Source: Tetragenococcus halophilus subsp. flandriensis (GTDB lineage Bacteria > Bacillota > Bacilli > Lactobacillales > Enterococcaceae). Taken from it: a stretch of DNA of 64,000 bases. Positions 8,548-17,371 of this stretch are shown here, piece after piece. The translations under genes and the position numbers were made by a program. The DNA lies in assembly GCF_030161475.1 (NCBI RefSeq), contig NZ_BSUG01000002.1, forward strand, positions 1 through 64,000. Direction: 5' to 3'. Below the pieces are notes generated by a model, which saw nothing but the letters and a program-made list of their open reading frames with translations, had not been told where the DNA came from and made no database searches. How positions within the stretch are numbered: position 1 is the stretch's first letter; each line of letters begins with the position of its first letter.

Positions 8548-9864
8548 TTGGCGGAAAATCCATTAAAAAAAGAGATCTCTTTTTCCGGTGCGTTATCGAC
8601 AGTTATGGGAACTGTGATTGGCGCAGGCGTATTTTTTAAAGCGGCCGCAGTCGTATCTCATACACAGTCTGCCGGCTTAACGTTATTTGCTTGGCTATTT
8701 GCCGGTTTTTTGACTATTTGTGGTGGTCTAACTGTAGCTGAATTAGCAACAGCTATTCCTAAAACAGGCGGCCCCATCCGCTATATTGAAGTTACCTACG
8801 GGAAAATGCCTTCCTTTTTATTAGGTTGGGCACAAACTATTATCTATTTTCCTGCAAACATTGCCGCTTTGAGTATTATTTTTGCGACGCAATTTATTCA
8901 TCTTTTTCAATTAAATGATCATATCTTAATACCTCTAGCGATGATTACAGCAGTCAGTGTGACCGGGATTAATTTATTAGGCACTAAAATTGCTGCAAAT
9001 GTGCAGTCTGCTGCACTTTTTATCAAACTTTTGCCGATTTTAGTGATCGTAATCGCAGGAATTATTCAGCCCGGCCAAGTTGAAGTGGGTGTAGCTGATT
9101 TAAGTATTGGCGGCGATAATTCTTGGGCTTCAGGCTTTAGCGCGGCTTTATTAGCGACACTATTTGCCTATGATGGCTGGTTAAATGTAGGTAATATTGC
9201 AGGTGAAATGAAACAACCAGAAAAAGACTTACCCAAAGCCATTATCTTAGGCCTAGGTTCAGTTGCTGTTGTTTATTGGATCATTAATTTTGTTTATTTA
9301 AAAACCTTGCCTACTGAACAAATTGCGGGTAACCTCAATGCTTCTTCTGAGGTAGCTAATCAATTGTTTGGTGATATGGGCGGTAAAATTGTCACCATCG
9401 GTATTTTGATTTCAGTCTATGGTGCCTTGAATGGTTACACAATGACCGGGATTCGTGTACCTTTTGCTCTATCTTTAAATGATGAGTTTCCTTTTAGTAA
9501 ATATTTAAAAAAAGTTTCTAAAAAAACAAAGGTTCCTTTTGTAGCGGCTCTTGTACAATTGGCTATTGCTTGTATTATGATGACTCTAGGAACTTTTGAC
9601 TTATTGACGGACATGCTGATTTTTGTCATGTGGTCCTTTAGTATGTTGCTCTTTTTGGCGGTCTTTATTTTACGCAAACGAGCGCCAGAAATGCCACGAC
9701 CTTATAAAGTGCCACTATATCCTGTGGTGCCGTTGATCGCTATGTTAGGGGGCGGCTTTATTTTAATTATGACTCTGATTACAACACCCGGCTTAGCCCT
9801 AACTGGTATTGGCGTGACAGCTATCGGTGTTCCTGTTTATTATTATATGAAAAAAAGCAGGTAA
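8548..9864 (+). CDS. APC-family amino acid permease, SteT-like
   Basis: A 438-residue permease with about 12 membrane segments. The N-terminal TVMGTVIGAGVFFKAA is the conserved first helix of the APC superfamily, with the GxG unwound substrate-binding stretch. Length and organisation match the serine/threonine exchanger SteT of the LAT-type branch, but the amino acid carried is unproven. It uses a TTG start at 8548 with AAAGGAG eight bases upstream. A gene for a xylose-isomerase-like TIM barrel follows 28 bases later, so both may form one transcript ending at the hairpin at 10739. Confidence 0.83.
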   Translation: MAENPLKKEISFSGALSTVMGTVIGAGVFFKAAAVVSHTQSAGLTLFAWLFAGFLTICGGLTVAELATAIPKTGGPIRYIEVTYGKMPSFLLGWAQTIIYFPANIAALSIIFATQFIHLFQLNDHILIPLAMITAVSVTGINLLGTKIAANVQSAALFIKLLPILVIVIAGIIQPGQVEVGVADLSIGGDNSWASGFSAALLATLFAYDGWLNVGNIAGEMKQPEKDLPKAIILGLGSVAVVYWIINFVYLKTLPTEQIAGNLNASSEVANQLFGDMGGKIVTIGILISVYGALNGYTMTGIRVPFALSLNDEFPFSKYLKKVSKKTKVPFVAALVQLAIACIMMTLGTFDLLTDMLIFVMWSFSMLLFLAVFILRKRAPEMPRPYKVPLYPVVPLIAMLGGGFILIMTLITTPGLALTGIGVTAIGVPVYYYMKKSR

Positions 9865-9892
9865 ACAGTTAAAAGAAAGGGAGCTTGATTTT

Positions 9893-10726
9893 ATGTCAAA
9901 GGAGATGCCACTGACGATCAGTTCTTTAACATTAGGGGCTGACTGTCCCTTTGAAAAAAGAGTTAGTGTTACAGCTAAGGCCGGTTTTGCAGGAATCGGA
10001 CTTACTGCAGAAGCTTATGTTGACGCGCTAGCAGAAGGATATAGCGATGAAGAACTTTTGCAAATACTGAAAAAATATCAAATGAAAGTTACAGAAATCG
10101 AATGTGTGCAAGCTTGGGCAGCGGAAAAGCGCTCTTATGAAGAAAAATTCAAAGAACAGATTTGCTTTCATATGTGCCATCTATTTGGTGTCAAACAAGT
10201 GAATGTGGCATTAATGGAGAGCTATTCATTAGCCTATATTGCAGAAAAATTAGCCCAACTGTGCCAAAGAGCAGGAGATCTTCTGGTTGCAATAGAGCCA
10301 ATGCCTTATAGCGGTATAGTTGATTTTGCTACAGCTAAAGTTCTAATTAAAAAATCGCAAGCAAGCAACGCTCGTATTATTTTAGATGCTTGGCATTGGT
10401 TCCGTGCGGATCAAACCTTTGATCAGTTAACAGCAGAAGATGCTAAATTGATTCATTCTATTCAGTTAAATGATGCCTACAAACGCCCGTATGCACCTAC
10501 GATTTTACGCCAGGAAGCGATGCACGATCGTCTAGCGCCAGGTGATGGTGCGATTGATTTGGCTCGTTTTATTAATATGGTACGAGATGCTGACGTAAAT
10601 CCTGCGATTATCGGTATCGAGGTCGTAAGCGATCGTTTATTAAATCAAGGCATAGAAACAACCGCTAACTATCTTTACGAAAAGACAGCCGAAGTTTTAA
10701 ATAAAAACTGGCCGGCAGCTCTTTAG
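9893..10726 (+). CDS. Sugar phosphate isomerase/epimerase-like TIM-barrel protein
   Basis: A 277-residue protein of the xylose-isomerase-like TIM-barrel family (AP endonuclease 2-like). The metal-site residues expected for the family can be seen: Glu in VAIEPMPY, Asp/His in ILDAWHWF, and Gln/Asn-Asp in SIQLNDAYK, with IIGIEVVSD near the C-terminus. Family members isomerise or dehydrate sugars, inositols and hydroxypyruvate, so the reaction cannot be named. AAAGGGAG lies about nine bases before the start. Downstream of the SteT-like permease, suggesting uptake plus catabolism, which is inference. Confidence 0.75.
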   Translation: MSKEMPLTISSLTLGADCPFEKRVSVTAKAGFAGIGLTAEAYVDALAEGYSDEELLQILKKYQMKVTEIECVQAWAAEKRSYEEKFKEQICFHMCHLFGVKQVNVALMESYSLAYIAEKLAQLCQRAGDLLVAIEPMPYSGIVDFATAKVLIKKSQASNARIILDAWHWFRADQTFDQLTAEDAKLIHSIQLNDAYKRPYAPTILRQEAMHDRLAPGDGAIDLARFINMVRDADVNPAIIGIEVVSDRLLNQGIETTANYLYEKTAEVLNKNWPAAL

Positions 10727-10738
10727 AGACAATAAACA

Positions 10739-10771
10739 CCCCTGGAAAAATTTCCAGGGGCAAATTTTTTT
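10739..10771 (+). terminator. Terminator after the isomerase-like gene
   Basis: Perfect stem CCCCTGGAAA (10739-10748) / TTTCCAGGGG (10751-10760), followed by CAAATTTTTTT. Lies between convergent genes. Confidence 0.85.
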
Positions 10772-10779
10772 CATATACA

Positions 10780-12309
10780 TTATTTATTTTCTTGAGCGAA
10801 TGTTGTTGCTTGGCTTCCCGCTTGTCGTCCAAAAATGACAATGTCTGCTACAGCATTTCCGCCAATACGGTTGTTACCGTGTAGACCGCCAGTTAACTCG
10901 CCAGCAGCATAAAGGCCAGAAATCACTTGGTCATCTTCATCAAGTACTTCTGTATTTGTGTTGATCTTTACGCCCCCCATAGTATGATGGATACCAGGAG
11001 CGATTTGGATGGCGTAAAAAGGTCCTTCAGTCAAATCATAATCCATAGCTGTTTCACGTCCGAAATCTTGGTCGTCTTCGTTATCTACAGTTTCATTCCA
11101 ATCAGCTAAAGTTTCTTCTAATTGGTCCTCAGGCAGATCAATTTCTTGTGCCAACTCTTGAATAGTATCGCCGGATTCAACAACGCCTTGTTCTTTATAA
11201 AAGTCAACTTGTTTTGCTCGATCAGCCAATGCATCATCAAAAATTAAATAAGCATTTTCTTCTGGCAATTCAGTAATAGCTTCTGATACTTTATCACGTG
11301 TTTCCATTTCATTGAAGAAACGTTGTCCTTCATGATCAACTAAAATGGCTCCTTCACCACGAACAGTTTCACTGATGAGAGTGCCATCCTCTTGAATAAC
11401 TGTTGGATGAACTTGGATTTGGTCCATGTCTACGGTTTGACCGCCTAATTCTTCAATCATTTTAATGCCATCCCCTGTACTACCTTCAGAGTTCGTACTT
11501 ACGTAACCTTCCAGATCTGGGCGATTTTCTTCGATCATTTCTTCATTAGCACCAAAACCACCAGTAGTTACAGCTACAGCATCTGCTTCAATTGTTTGAG
11601 CATCACCATCTATTTCAACTTCTACACCATCAACTTCTCCGTTATCCTCATTGATTTTTGTCACGTCTGTATTGACAAAAATGGGAATGTCGTTTTCGTT
11701 GACATTACGTAGTAAACCTTCAACTAGATAACCACCTACTGCTGAACCATCTTCTGGACGGTGGATACGTTGGACACTGGCACCGCCGCTATAGCTGATA
11801 TTATTTAAAGTAATCCCCATATTATCCAGCCAATCAATCGCATCTGCTGAATGATCTACAAAATAGCGCAATAGTTCCTTATCATTGGTTTCTTGACCAC
11901 CTTCTAAGGTATCCTCATAGAAAGTATCATTACTATCTTCGATATCTTCTTTTTCCTGAAATTTTGTTTCTGAGGCATTCATACCACCAGAAGATTTTGT
12001 CGTATTTCCTCCGGCTACTGGAAGTTTTTCCAAAATCACTGGATTGGCGCCCTCTTCTTTAGCTTGAAGTGCAGCTGACATACCAGCACCTCCAGCTCCA
12101 ACAATAACGAGATCATACTTGTTCTCTAGTTCACTAGGGTCAGTATATTCTTCCTGTTCCGAAGCACCTGAAGCTGCATCAGTGCTTTCTTCTGACGCTT
12201 GTTCTGAACTTTGTGCTTCATCTTCTGCATTGTCTGGAGTAGTGGCACCGCAAGCACTTAATACAATTACAGACGAAAATACCAATAAACTACGAATAAA
12301 CTTTTTCAT
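10780..12309 (-). CDS. Fumarate-reductase-like flavoprotein, lipoprotein (flavocytochrome c family)
   Basis: A 509-residue exported flavoprotein. The signal peptide ends in the lipobox LSAC (about residues 17-20), followed by an acidic Ser/Glu/Ala linker. The FAD domain opens with DLVIVGAGGAGMSAAL and ILEKLPVAGGNTTKSSGG; GRQAGSQA closes the protein. SETVRGEGAILVD, HHTMGGVKIN and GGLHGNNRIGGNA are hallmarks of the fumarate/urocanate reductase family. Unlike many extracytosolic relatives it has no visible FMN-bind domain. It should sit on the outer face of the membrane and reduce a soluble acceptor, perhaps fumarate or an enoate. Start at 12309 fits AAGGAGG and the signal peptide; an earlier ATG adds an unlikely tail. 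Confidence 0.85.
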   Translation of the reverse strand: MKKFIRSLLVFSSVIVLSACGATTPDNAEDEAQSSEQASEESTDAASGASEQEEYTDPSELENKYDLVIVGAGGAGMSAALQAKEEGANPVILEKLPVAGGNTTKSSGGMNASETKFQEKEDIEDSNDTFYEDTLEGGQETNDKELLRYFVDHSADAIDWLDNMGITLNNISYSGGASVQRIHRPEDGSAVGGYLVEGLLRNVNENDIPIFVNTDVTKINEDNGEVDGVEVEIDGDAQTIEADAVAVTTGGFGANEEMIEENRPDLEGYVSTNSEGSTGDGIKMIEELGGQTVDMDQIQVHPTVIQEDGTLISETVRGEGAILVDHEGQRFFNEMETRDKVSEAITELPEENAYLIFDDALADRAKQVDFYKEQGVVESGDTIQELAQEIDLPEDQLEETLADWNETVDNEDDQDFGRETAMDYDLTEGPFYAIQIAPGIHHTMGGVKINTNTEVLDEDDQVISGLYAAGELTGGLHGNNRIGGNAVADIVIFGRQAGSQATTFAQENK

Positions 12310-12495
12310 GATTTTCCTCCTTTTATTACCCAATAAAAATAAGTATAAAACATCACAAATAAAAAATACAAGTTAAAATTGTTCTTTTATCGTCTTTTAG
12401 CTAATTAAAAGGTATATTATCGAATCTTTTAATTTAAAAAGTTTTTTAACTGCGAATTATTTTATTGAAGTAATGAATAATTTTACAGCTTAGGT

Positions 12496-12525
12496 TATAA
12501 TCAAAGTAATTGAGAATCATTTTTA
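12496..12525 (+). promoter_or_regulatory. Candidate -10 and Fur/PerR-like operator upstream of the DUF1858 gene
   Basis: TATAAT at 12496-12501 has no good -35. Just downstream, TGAGAATCATTTTTA (12511-12525) matches 11 of 14 positions of the 7-1-7 Fur-family box, placed where the transcript would start. The remaining gap 12310-12495 holds only AT-rich sequence and the promoter side of the minus-strand lipoprotein gene. Confidence 0.35.
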
Positions 12526-12541
12526 GTAAGGAGTTAGGTGG

Positions 12542-12769
12542 ATGGAAATCGATTTTTCTAAAAATTTGGCTACTTTGGTTAAAGAATATCCAGTAACCAA
12601 GGAAATCATGACTGAATTAGGTTTTTCTGATATTAATAAGCCGGGCATGCTACAAACAGCGGGACGTTATATGACCATTCCTAAAGGTGCCAAAATGAAG
12701 AAAATTCCGTTAGAAAAAGTGGTTAAGGCATTTGAAGCACATGGTTTTGAAGTAAAAGGAGTAGAATAA
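12542..12769 (+). CDS. DUF1858 domain protein
   Basis: A 75-residue protein matching DUF1858, a small fold found alone or next to hemerythrin-like and cupin proteins in fermentative bacteria. YPVTKEIMTELGF and MTIPKGAKMKKI are the characteristic segments. No cysteine is present, so the family's occasional CxxC type is not represented. Its stop is followed after one base by the DUF438 gene, and this pair is a recurrent arrangement in Firmicutes. Function unknown, possibly redox or metal stress. TAAGGAGTTAGGTGG provides the ribosome binding site. Confidence 0.8.
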   Translation: MEIDFSKNLATLVKEYPVTKEIMTELGFSDINKPGMLQTAGRYMTIPKGAKMKKIPLEKVVKAFEAHGFEVKGVE

Positions 12770-12770
12770 A

Positions 12771-14099
12771 ATGGCGCGCAGCAAAGAAGAAAGAAAAAAG
12801 CGTATCGTAGAAATTCTTTCGATGCTACATGAAGAAGGGACATTTGAAGAAGCCAAACGTTTGTTTAACGAAGAATTTGATGGTGTGGATGTAACGGAAA
12901 TCACTTCAGCTGAAAAATCCTTGATCCAAGGTGGTTTGAAAGCAGAAGAAATCCAAAAACTATGCAATATTCATGCTTCAGTTTTCAAAGGTTCAATCAA
13001 TGATATTCATAAATCTGATGAAGCTTATGGCCAACCTGGACATCCAATTCATACATTAAAATTAGAAAATCAAGTCTTACAATCATTGATTACCGATGAA
13101 ATTGATGATTTGATGGGAAAAATCAAAAAGGGTGATTGGCAGAAAAAAGAGCGGTTAGTTGCCGCGATCCAAGACCTAAAACAAATTGATAAACATTATG
13201 CTCGTAAAGAAACACTAATATTTTCTTATATGGAAAAATACGGGATTACAGCGCCTCCTCAAGTAATGTGGGGTGTTGATGACGAGATAAGAGAGCAAAT
13301 CAAAGAATTACTCGCTTATGTAGAAAATCCTAAAGCAGCGTTTAATCCTCTTTCTGAAAAATGGGAAGCTGTAAAACATGAAATCGAAGAGATGATTTTT
13401 AAAGAAGAAGAGATCATGGCACCCATGACACTAGATGTTTTTAGTTTAAAGGACTGGGAAAATATCGCAGAAGATAGTTATGACATTGGTTATGCCTATA
13501 TCCCTGAACCAGCTGTGTGGATCGCAGGCCCTAATGATTATGCCAAGGAAAAAGAACGAGAACCTCAACGACAGGCAGCTATCCAACAAGCCAAAGAAAC
13601 TACCGAAGAAATTGCACAAGGTTTAAATGAATCAGAAACATCGGAAGAAGAAATGTATGATTGGCAAAACGTTGATTCTGAGAATACCGTTGTACTACCT
13701 ACTGGCATTTTACAGCTAGATCAATTGCTCGCTATTTTTGAGGTGCTACCAGTGGATTTGACTTTTGTTGATCATAACGATCGTGTTCGTTTTTTCTCAG
13801 AAGGAAAACATCGCATATTTCCGCGGACAAAATCGATCATCGGACGAGAAGTTGTCAATTGTCATCCACCTAAAAGTATGCATATGGTCGAAAAAATATT
13901 AGAAGATTTTCATGCAGGAAGCAGTGATACGGCGGATTTTTGGATAGATATCAATGAACGTAAAATCTATATTCGCTATTTTGCCTTAAAAAATCATGAA
14001 GAGCAGTATCTAGGCTGTTTAGAAGTTACACAAGATATCACAGACATTCAAAAAATCAGCGGACAAAATCGACTATTAGAAGGCTATACAAAAGATTAA
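12771..14099 (+). CDS. DUF438/hemerythrin-like/PAS domain protein
   Basis: A 442-residue cytoplasmic sensor-like protein. Residues 1-70 form the DUF438 domain. A hemerythrin-like four-helix region follows (about 80-240) with HPIHTLKLEN, DKHYARKETLIF and EEIMAPM as likely iron ligands. The C-terminal PAS domain (about 315-430) shows FVDHNDRVRFFS and the family signature NCHPPKS. There is no output domain such as a kinase or cyclase. Hemerythrin-like proteins bind a di-iron centre and take part in oxygen or NO sensing or iron-sulfur repair. One-base spacing to the DUF1858 gene indicates an operon, possibly controlled by the upstream Fur/PerR-like box. Confidence 0.83.
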   Translation: MARSKEERKKRIVEILSMLHEEGTFEEAKRLFNEEFDGVDVTEITSAEKSLIQGGLKAEEIQKLCNIHASVFKGSINDIHKSDEAYGQPGHPIHTLKLENQVLQSLITDEIDDLMGKIKKGDWQKKERLVAAIQDLKQIDKHYARKETLIFSYMEKYGITAPPQVMWGVDDEIREQIKELLAYVENPKAAFNPLSEKWEAVKHEIEEMIFKEEEIMAPMTLDVFSLKDWENIAEDSYDIGYAYIPEPAVWIAGPNDYAKEKEREPQRQAAIQQAKETTEEIAQGLNESETSEEEMYDWQNVDSENTVVLPTGILQLDQLLAIFEVLPVDLTFVDHNDRVRFFSEGKHRIFPRTKSIIGREVVNCHPPKSMHMVEKILEDFHAGSSDTADFWIDINERKIYIRYFALKNHEEQYLGCLEVTQDITDIQKISGQNRLLEGYTKD

Positions 14100-14105
14100 T
14101 AAAGA

Positions 14106-14146
14106 ACGCGCGTGAACTTTTATCGATAGTTTATGCGTGTTTTTTT
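14106..14146 (+). terminator. Terminator after DUF438 gene
   Basis: 13-bp imperfect stem with G-U pairs (14106-14118 / 14128-14140) followed by six T. Confidence 0.7.
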
Positions 14147-14170
14147 GTGCAGTAGTCGCAGGGTTATATT

Positions 14171-14199
14171 TTAATGAATAACTGAGCCTATGGTATACT
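14171..14199 (+). promoter_or_regulatory. Candidate promoter of the 65-aa membrane protein
   Basis: TGGTATACT extended -10 at 14191-14199; TTAATG at 14171-14176 as weak -35 with 17-base spacing. Confidence 0.5.
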
Positions 14200-14227
14200 T
14201 GTACAAAATAAAAGGAGGACTTATATC

Positions 14228-14425
14228 ATGTCTTTTAAAGATAGAGCCCATCATGCGCGTTACCGCAAATTAGTCAGAGGTGTTTTTATTTTCCCCATTA
14301 TAGCTATTTTAGGATTTTTGGACCTTATTCCTAATGCAAGAATGGTAGCATGGGGATCATTAGCTATATTTGTTGTTAGTTTAATCGTCCTTTATGTTTC
14401 TTTTGGTGGAGAAGATGGTAAGTAG
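14228..14425 (+). CDS. Small membrane protein, 65 aa
   Basis: A 65-residue protein with a basic N-terminus (about 18 residues) and two hydrophobic helices, roughly residues 18-34 and 40-58, ending in the charged tail GGEDGK. I recognise no family. AAAGGAGG lies eight bases before the ATG and a plausible extended -10 promoter is upstream, so it looks genuine. It stands alone between terminators. Confidence 0.6.
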   Translation: MSFKDRAHHARYRKLVRGVFIFPIIAILGFLDLIPNARMVAWGSLAIFVVSLIVLYVSFGGEDGK

Positions 14426-14429
14426 AAAC

Positions 14430-14653
14430 AGAAATGAGCGCTTACGTGTTTTCCTAAAAAAGACAGGGAGTGTTTGTAAATTTCTCTCCTCATCTTTAGC
14501 ATAACGGAGATTGTTATTGAAAAACACTCCCTGATATTGCGAACATGGGGAATGAATTAGTCTGTTACTCCTCATCTTTGGCTATTTTATTTGTTGCTTA
14601 ATGTTCATTACTTATCTTTATATTCTAAAAGAAAGATAAGTGATGCTTTTTTA
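14430..14653 (+). ncRNA. Structured intergenic region, possible small RNA with CUCCUC loops and terminator
   Basis: Three features combine here. A perfect 12-bp inverted repeat pairs CAGGGAGTGTTT (14464-14475) with AAACACTCCCTG (14522-14533). The 15-base segment CTCCTCATCTTTRGC occurs twice, once in the 46-base loop and once after the stem near 14569-14583. A strong 14-bp hairpin followed by TTTTTT (14606-14653) can end the transcript. CTCCTC is complementary to the Shine-Dalgarno sequence, as in anti-SD small RNAs. No clear promoter was identified; it could instead be the 3' region of the 65-aa gene. Confidence 0.4.
14606..14653 (+). terminator. Terminator of the structured intergenic region
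   Basis: Stem CATTACTTATCTTT (14606-14619) / AAAGATAAGTGATG (14632-14645), one G-T pair, then C and seven T. Confidence 0.8.
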
Positions 14654-14726
14654 TTAACTCATCTAAAACTAGTTATAAATTTTGTAAGCGAATTCTTAAC
14701 AAAATAAGAAAAACAGGGATTTTTTG

Positions 14727-14785
14727 TTGCATAAAATAAAAGAAGATTTTATAATGGACTTAAAGATAAAATTAGGCGTACCTAA
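14727..14785 (+). promoter_or_regulatory. Promoter and DtxR/MntR-type operator of the metal ABC operon
   Basis: TTGCAT (14727-14732) and TATAAT (14750-14755) are spaced by 17 bases. Just downstream of the expected transcript start lies the palindrome TTAGG-CGTA-CCTAA (14772-14785), the half-site typical of DtxR-family metalloregulators such as MntR, SirR or EfaR. The position allows repression when manganese is sufficient. GGAGG follows before the first ATG. Confidence 0.7.
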
Positions 14786-14809
14786 AAATATACAGTATGG
14801 AGGAAGACG

Positions 14810-15541
14810 ATGATAGCATTTGATAAGATATCTGCTAGTTATGACGGAGTTCATCAAGCAGTGGAAGATGTGACTTTTAACATTGATCAACCAGCGATTA
14901 TAGGTGTCATTGGTCCTAATGGCGCTGGTAAGTCAACCTTTATCAAAGCTGCCTTGCAATTGATTGAAGGCACTGGCACAACAACAGTAGATGGAGAGCC
15001 ACTTCAAAAAAGACAAAAAGAAGTTGCTTATGTAGAACAAAAAAGTGATATCGATTATACTTTTCCGATCACAGTTCGTGAATGTGTTTCTTTAGGTTTA
15101 TATCCGGACAAACGTTTTTTTGAACGGATAACAAAGGAAGATTGGAAAAAAGTTGATCATGCTTTAAGTTTAGTGAGAATGGAAGAATTTAAGGATCGAC
15201 AAATTAGCGAATTATCTGGTGGACAATTTCAAAGAATCTTGATTGCTCGTACTTTTGTTCAAGACGCGACCTTTATTTTCTTAGATGAACCATTTGTGGG
15301 AATTGATGCAAATAGTGAACAAATTATAATGGAGCTTTTGAACGATTTTAAAACAAGAGGAAAAGAAATATTTATTGTTCATCACGATTTGAGTAAAGTT
15401 GAAAGATACTTTGATGAATTAGTTATTTTAAATAAAACATTAGTTGCTCAAGGGCCGACAGAAGAAGTTTTCAAGAAGACAAACTTGAAACAAGCCTTTG
15501 GCGATACGATATTTGTCGGAGGAGGTCAGTCAAATGATTAG
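14810..15541 (+). CDS. Metal (Mn/Zn/Fe) ABC transporter ATP-binding protein
   Basis: A 243-residue ABC ATPase. Walker [10 protein letters not shown] lies at residues 39-47, the ABC signature is LSGGQFQR, Walker B is FIFLDEPF, and the switch His lies in IFIVHHDLS. The sequence fits the EfaC/MntB group that energises uptake of manganese or other divalent metals. GGAGG is spaced seven bases from the ATG. Its 3' end overlaps the next start by eight bases, indicating translational coupling to a fused permease/binding protein. The DtxR/MntR-like operator upstream supports manganese as substrate, which remains inference. Confidence 0.88.
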   Translation: MIAFDKISASYDGVHQAVEDVTFNIDQPAIIGVIGPNGAGKSTFIKAALQLIEGTGTTTVDGEPLQKRQKEVAYVEQKSDIDYTFPITVRECVSLGLYPDKRFFERITKEDWKKVDHALSLVRMEEFKDRQISELSGGQFQRILIARTFVQDATFIFLDEPFVGIDANSEQIIMELLNDFKTRGKEIFIVHHDLSKVERYFDELVILNKTLVAQGPTEEVFKKTNLKQAFGDTIFVGGGQSND

Positions 15542-17300
15542 TAATTTTATTGAAGGGTTGATGGATTACCATTTCTTACAAAACGCTTTAGTGACCTCAG
15601 TTGCCATTGGTATTGTAGCCGGCGTGATCGGTTGTTTCATTATTTTAAGAGGCATGTCTTTAATGGGAGACGCGATTTCTCACGCGGTTTTACCCGGTGT
15701 GGCTTTATCTTTTATTTTAGGCGTTCATTATTTTATAGGTGCGGTTATATTTGGGGTTTTGGCTTCGATACTGATTACCTATATTTCGCAAAATAGTACC
15801 ATTAAAAGTGATACAGCTATCGGAATAACTTTTAGTTCATTTCTAGCTTTGGGTGTTATTTTAATTGGTGTAGCAAACAGTTCAACGGATTTATTCCATA
15901 TTCTATTTGGGAATGTGCTAGCAGTACAAGATGGGGACAAATGGTTAACGATTGGTATTGCAGTATTTGTTATTGCTTTAGTTGTTATCTTTTATCGTTC
16001 TCTTTTAATTACATCCTTTGATTCCAACATGGCTAAAGCCTTTGGCATGCGCGTACAGGTTTATCATTATTTATTGATGATTTTATTGACATTAGTTTCT
16101 GTTACGGCTATGCAAAGTGTTGGTACGATTTTAATTGTCGCTCTTTTAGTAACACCAGCAGCTACAGCTTATCTTTATACTAAACGATTAAAAACTATGA
16201 TTGTAGTATCCGCAATTTTAGGCGGTATTTCTTCATTCCTGGGTCTTTTTATCGGGTATAGTTTTAATATTGCAGCTGGTTCTAGTATCGTATTAACAGC
16301 GGCCTTTATGTTTGTTATTGGCTTTTTCTTGTCACCAAAACAACGCTTGCAACACGGTAAAAGAGCTTACTTTATTGTTGCACTGATCGCGGCATTATTT
16401 GCTGGTGGTATTGGTTTTTATGCTTACCAACAATCTTCGAGCGCTAGCCAAGATGATGATAAATTAGATGTGGTTGTAACGAATTCGATTATCAGTGATA
16501 TGACCAAAGAAATTGCAGGAGATCGAATTGATTTACACAGTATTGTTCCTTATGGACGAGATCCACATGATTATGAGCCGCTTCCAGAAGATGTTGAAGA
16601 ATCAACTGAAGCTGATTTGGTTTTTTATAATGGTTTAAACTTAGAAACAGGTGGCAATGCTTGGTTTAATAACCTGATGGAAAATGCGGATAAAGAAGAA
16701 GGCGAAGATTATTTTGCAGTAAGCGACGGTGTTGAGCCACTTTATCTAGAAGAAGGTGAGGATGAAGGTCAACAAGACCCTCACGCTTGGATGAATCTAG
16801 AAAATGGGATGACTTACGCAGAAAATATTGAAGAACAACTCAGTGACAAAGACCCGCAAAATGCTGATTACTATGAGGAAAATTTGGATGATTACCTAGA
16901 TGAATTAGATGAGTTGGACCAAGAAGCCAAGAATAAATTTGATGATATCCCTGAGGATGAAAAATTACTGGTAACAAGTGAAGGGGCATTTAAATACTTC
17001 TCTGACGCTTATGATGTCCCTGCTACTTATATTTGGGAAATCAATACTGAAGAAGAAGGTACACCAGAACAAACAAAAAGCGTAGTTGACCAACTTGATG
17101 ATACCAATGTCAAATCTCTATTTGTTGAAACGAGTGTAAATAAAAGCCCAATGCAAAGTGTTTCGCAAGATTCAGGAATTCCAATTCATTCTGAAATCTT
17201 TACCGATTCAATCGCTGAACCAGGTGAAGAAGGCGATAGTTATTACTCGATGATGAAGTGGAATATCGATAAGATCCATGAAGGATTGACACAAGATTAA
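15534..17300 (+). CDS. Fused metal ABC permease and substrate-binding protein
   Basis: A 588-residue fusion. Residues 1-285 form an ABC-3 family permease with eight or nine helices ([20 protein letters not shown] and [15 protein letters not shown] are family signatures). A further hydrophobic helix ([20 protein letters not shown], about 285-305) leads into a complete ZnuA/EfaA-type metal-binding domain. Metal ligands are expected at DPHDYEP and DPHAWMN, an acidic residue after SEGAF, and the Asp in EIFTDS. Normally these are two genes, with the binding protein a lipoprotein; here no lipobox is present and the domain is anchored by the permease. Start at 15534 follows GGAGGAGG and overlaps the ATPase stop. 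Confidence 0.87.
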   Translation: MISNFIEGLMDYHFLQNALVTSVAIGIVAGVIGCFIILRGMSLMGDAISHAVLPGVALSFILGVHYFIGAVIFGVLASILITYISQNSTIKSDTAIGITFSSFLALGVILIGVANSSTDLFHILFGNVLAVQDGDKWLTIGIAVFVIALVVIFYRSLLITSFDSNMAKAFGMRVQVYHYLLMILLTLVSVTAMQSVGTILIVALLVTPAATAYLYTKRLKTMIVVSAILGGISSFLGLFIGYSFNIAAGSSIVLTAAFMFVIGFFLSPKQRLQHGKRAYFIVALIAALFAGGIGFYAYQQSSSASQDDDKLDVVVTNSIISDMTKEIAGDRIDLHSIVPYGRDPHDYEPLPEDVEESTEADLVFYNGLNLETGGNAWFNNLMENADKEEGEDYFAVSDGVEPLYLEEGEDEGQQDPHAWMNLENGMTYAENIEEQLSDKDPQNADYYEENLDDYLDELDELDQEAKNKFDDIPEDEKLLVTSEGAFKYFSDAYDVPATYIWEINTEEEGTPEQTKSVVDQLDDTNVKSLFVETSVNKSPMQSVSQDSGIPIHSEIFTDSIAEPGEEGDSYYSMMKWNIDKIHEGLTQD

Positions 17301-17311
17301 TATATAATAAA

Positions 17312-17356
17312 GCACCGTTGTAATAGTAGGTTTAGCTATTACAGCGGTGCGTTTTG
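17312..17356 (+). terminator. Terminator after metal ABC operon
   Basis: 15-bp stem GCACCGTTGTAATAG (17312-17326) / CTATTACAGCGGTGC (17336-17350), one G-T pair, then GTTTT. Lies between convergent genes. Confidence 0.75.
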
Positions 17357-17371
17357 TATGCAAATGACGTT

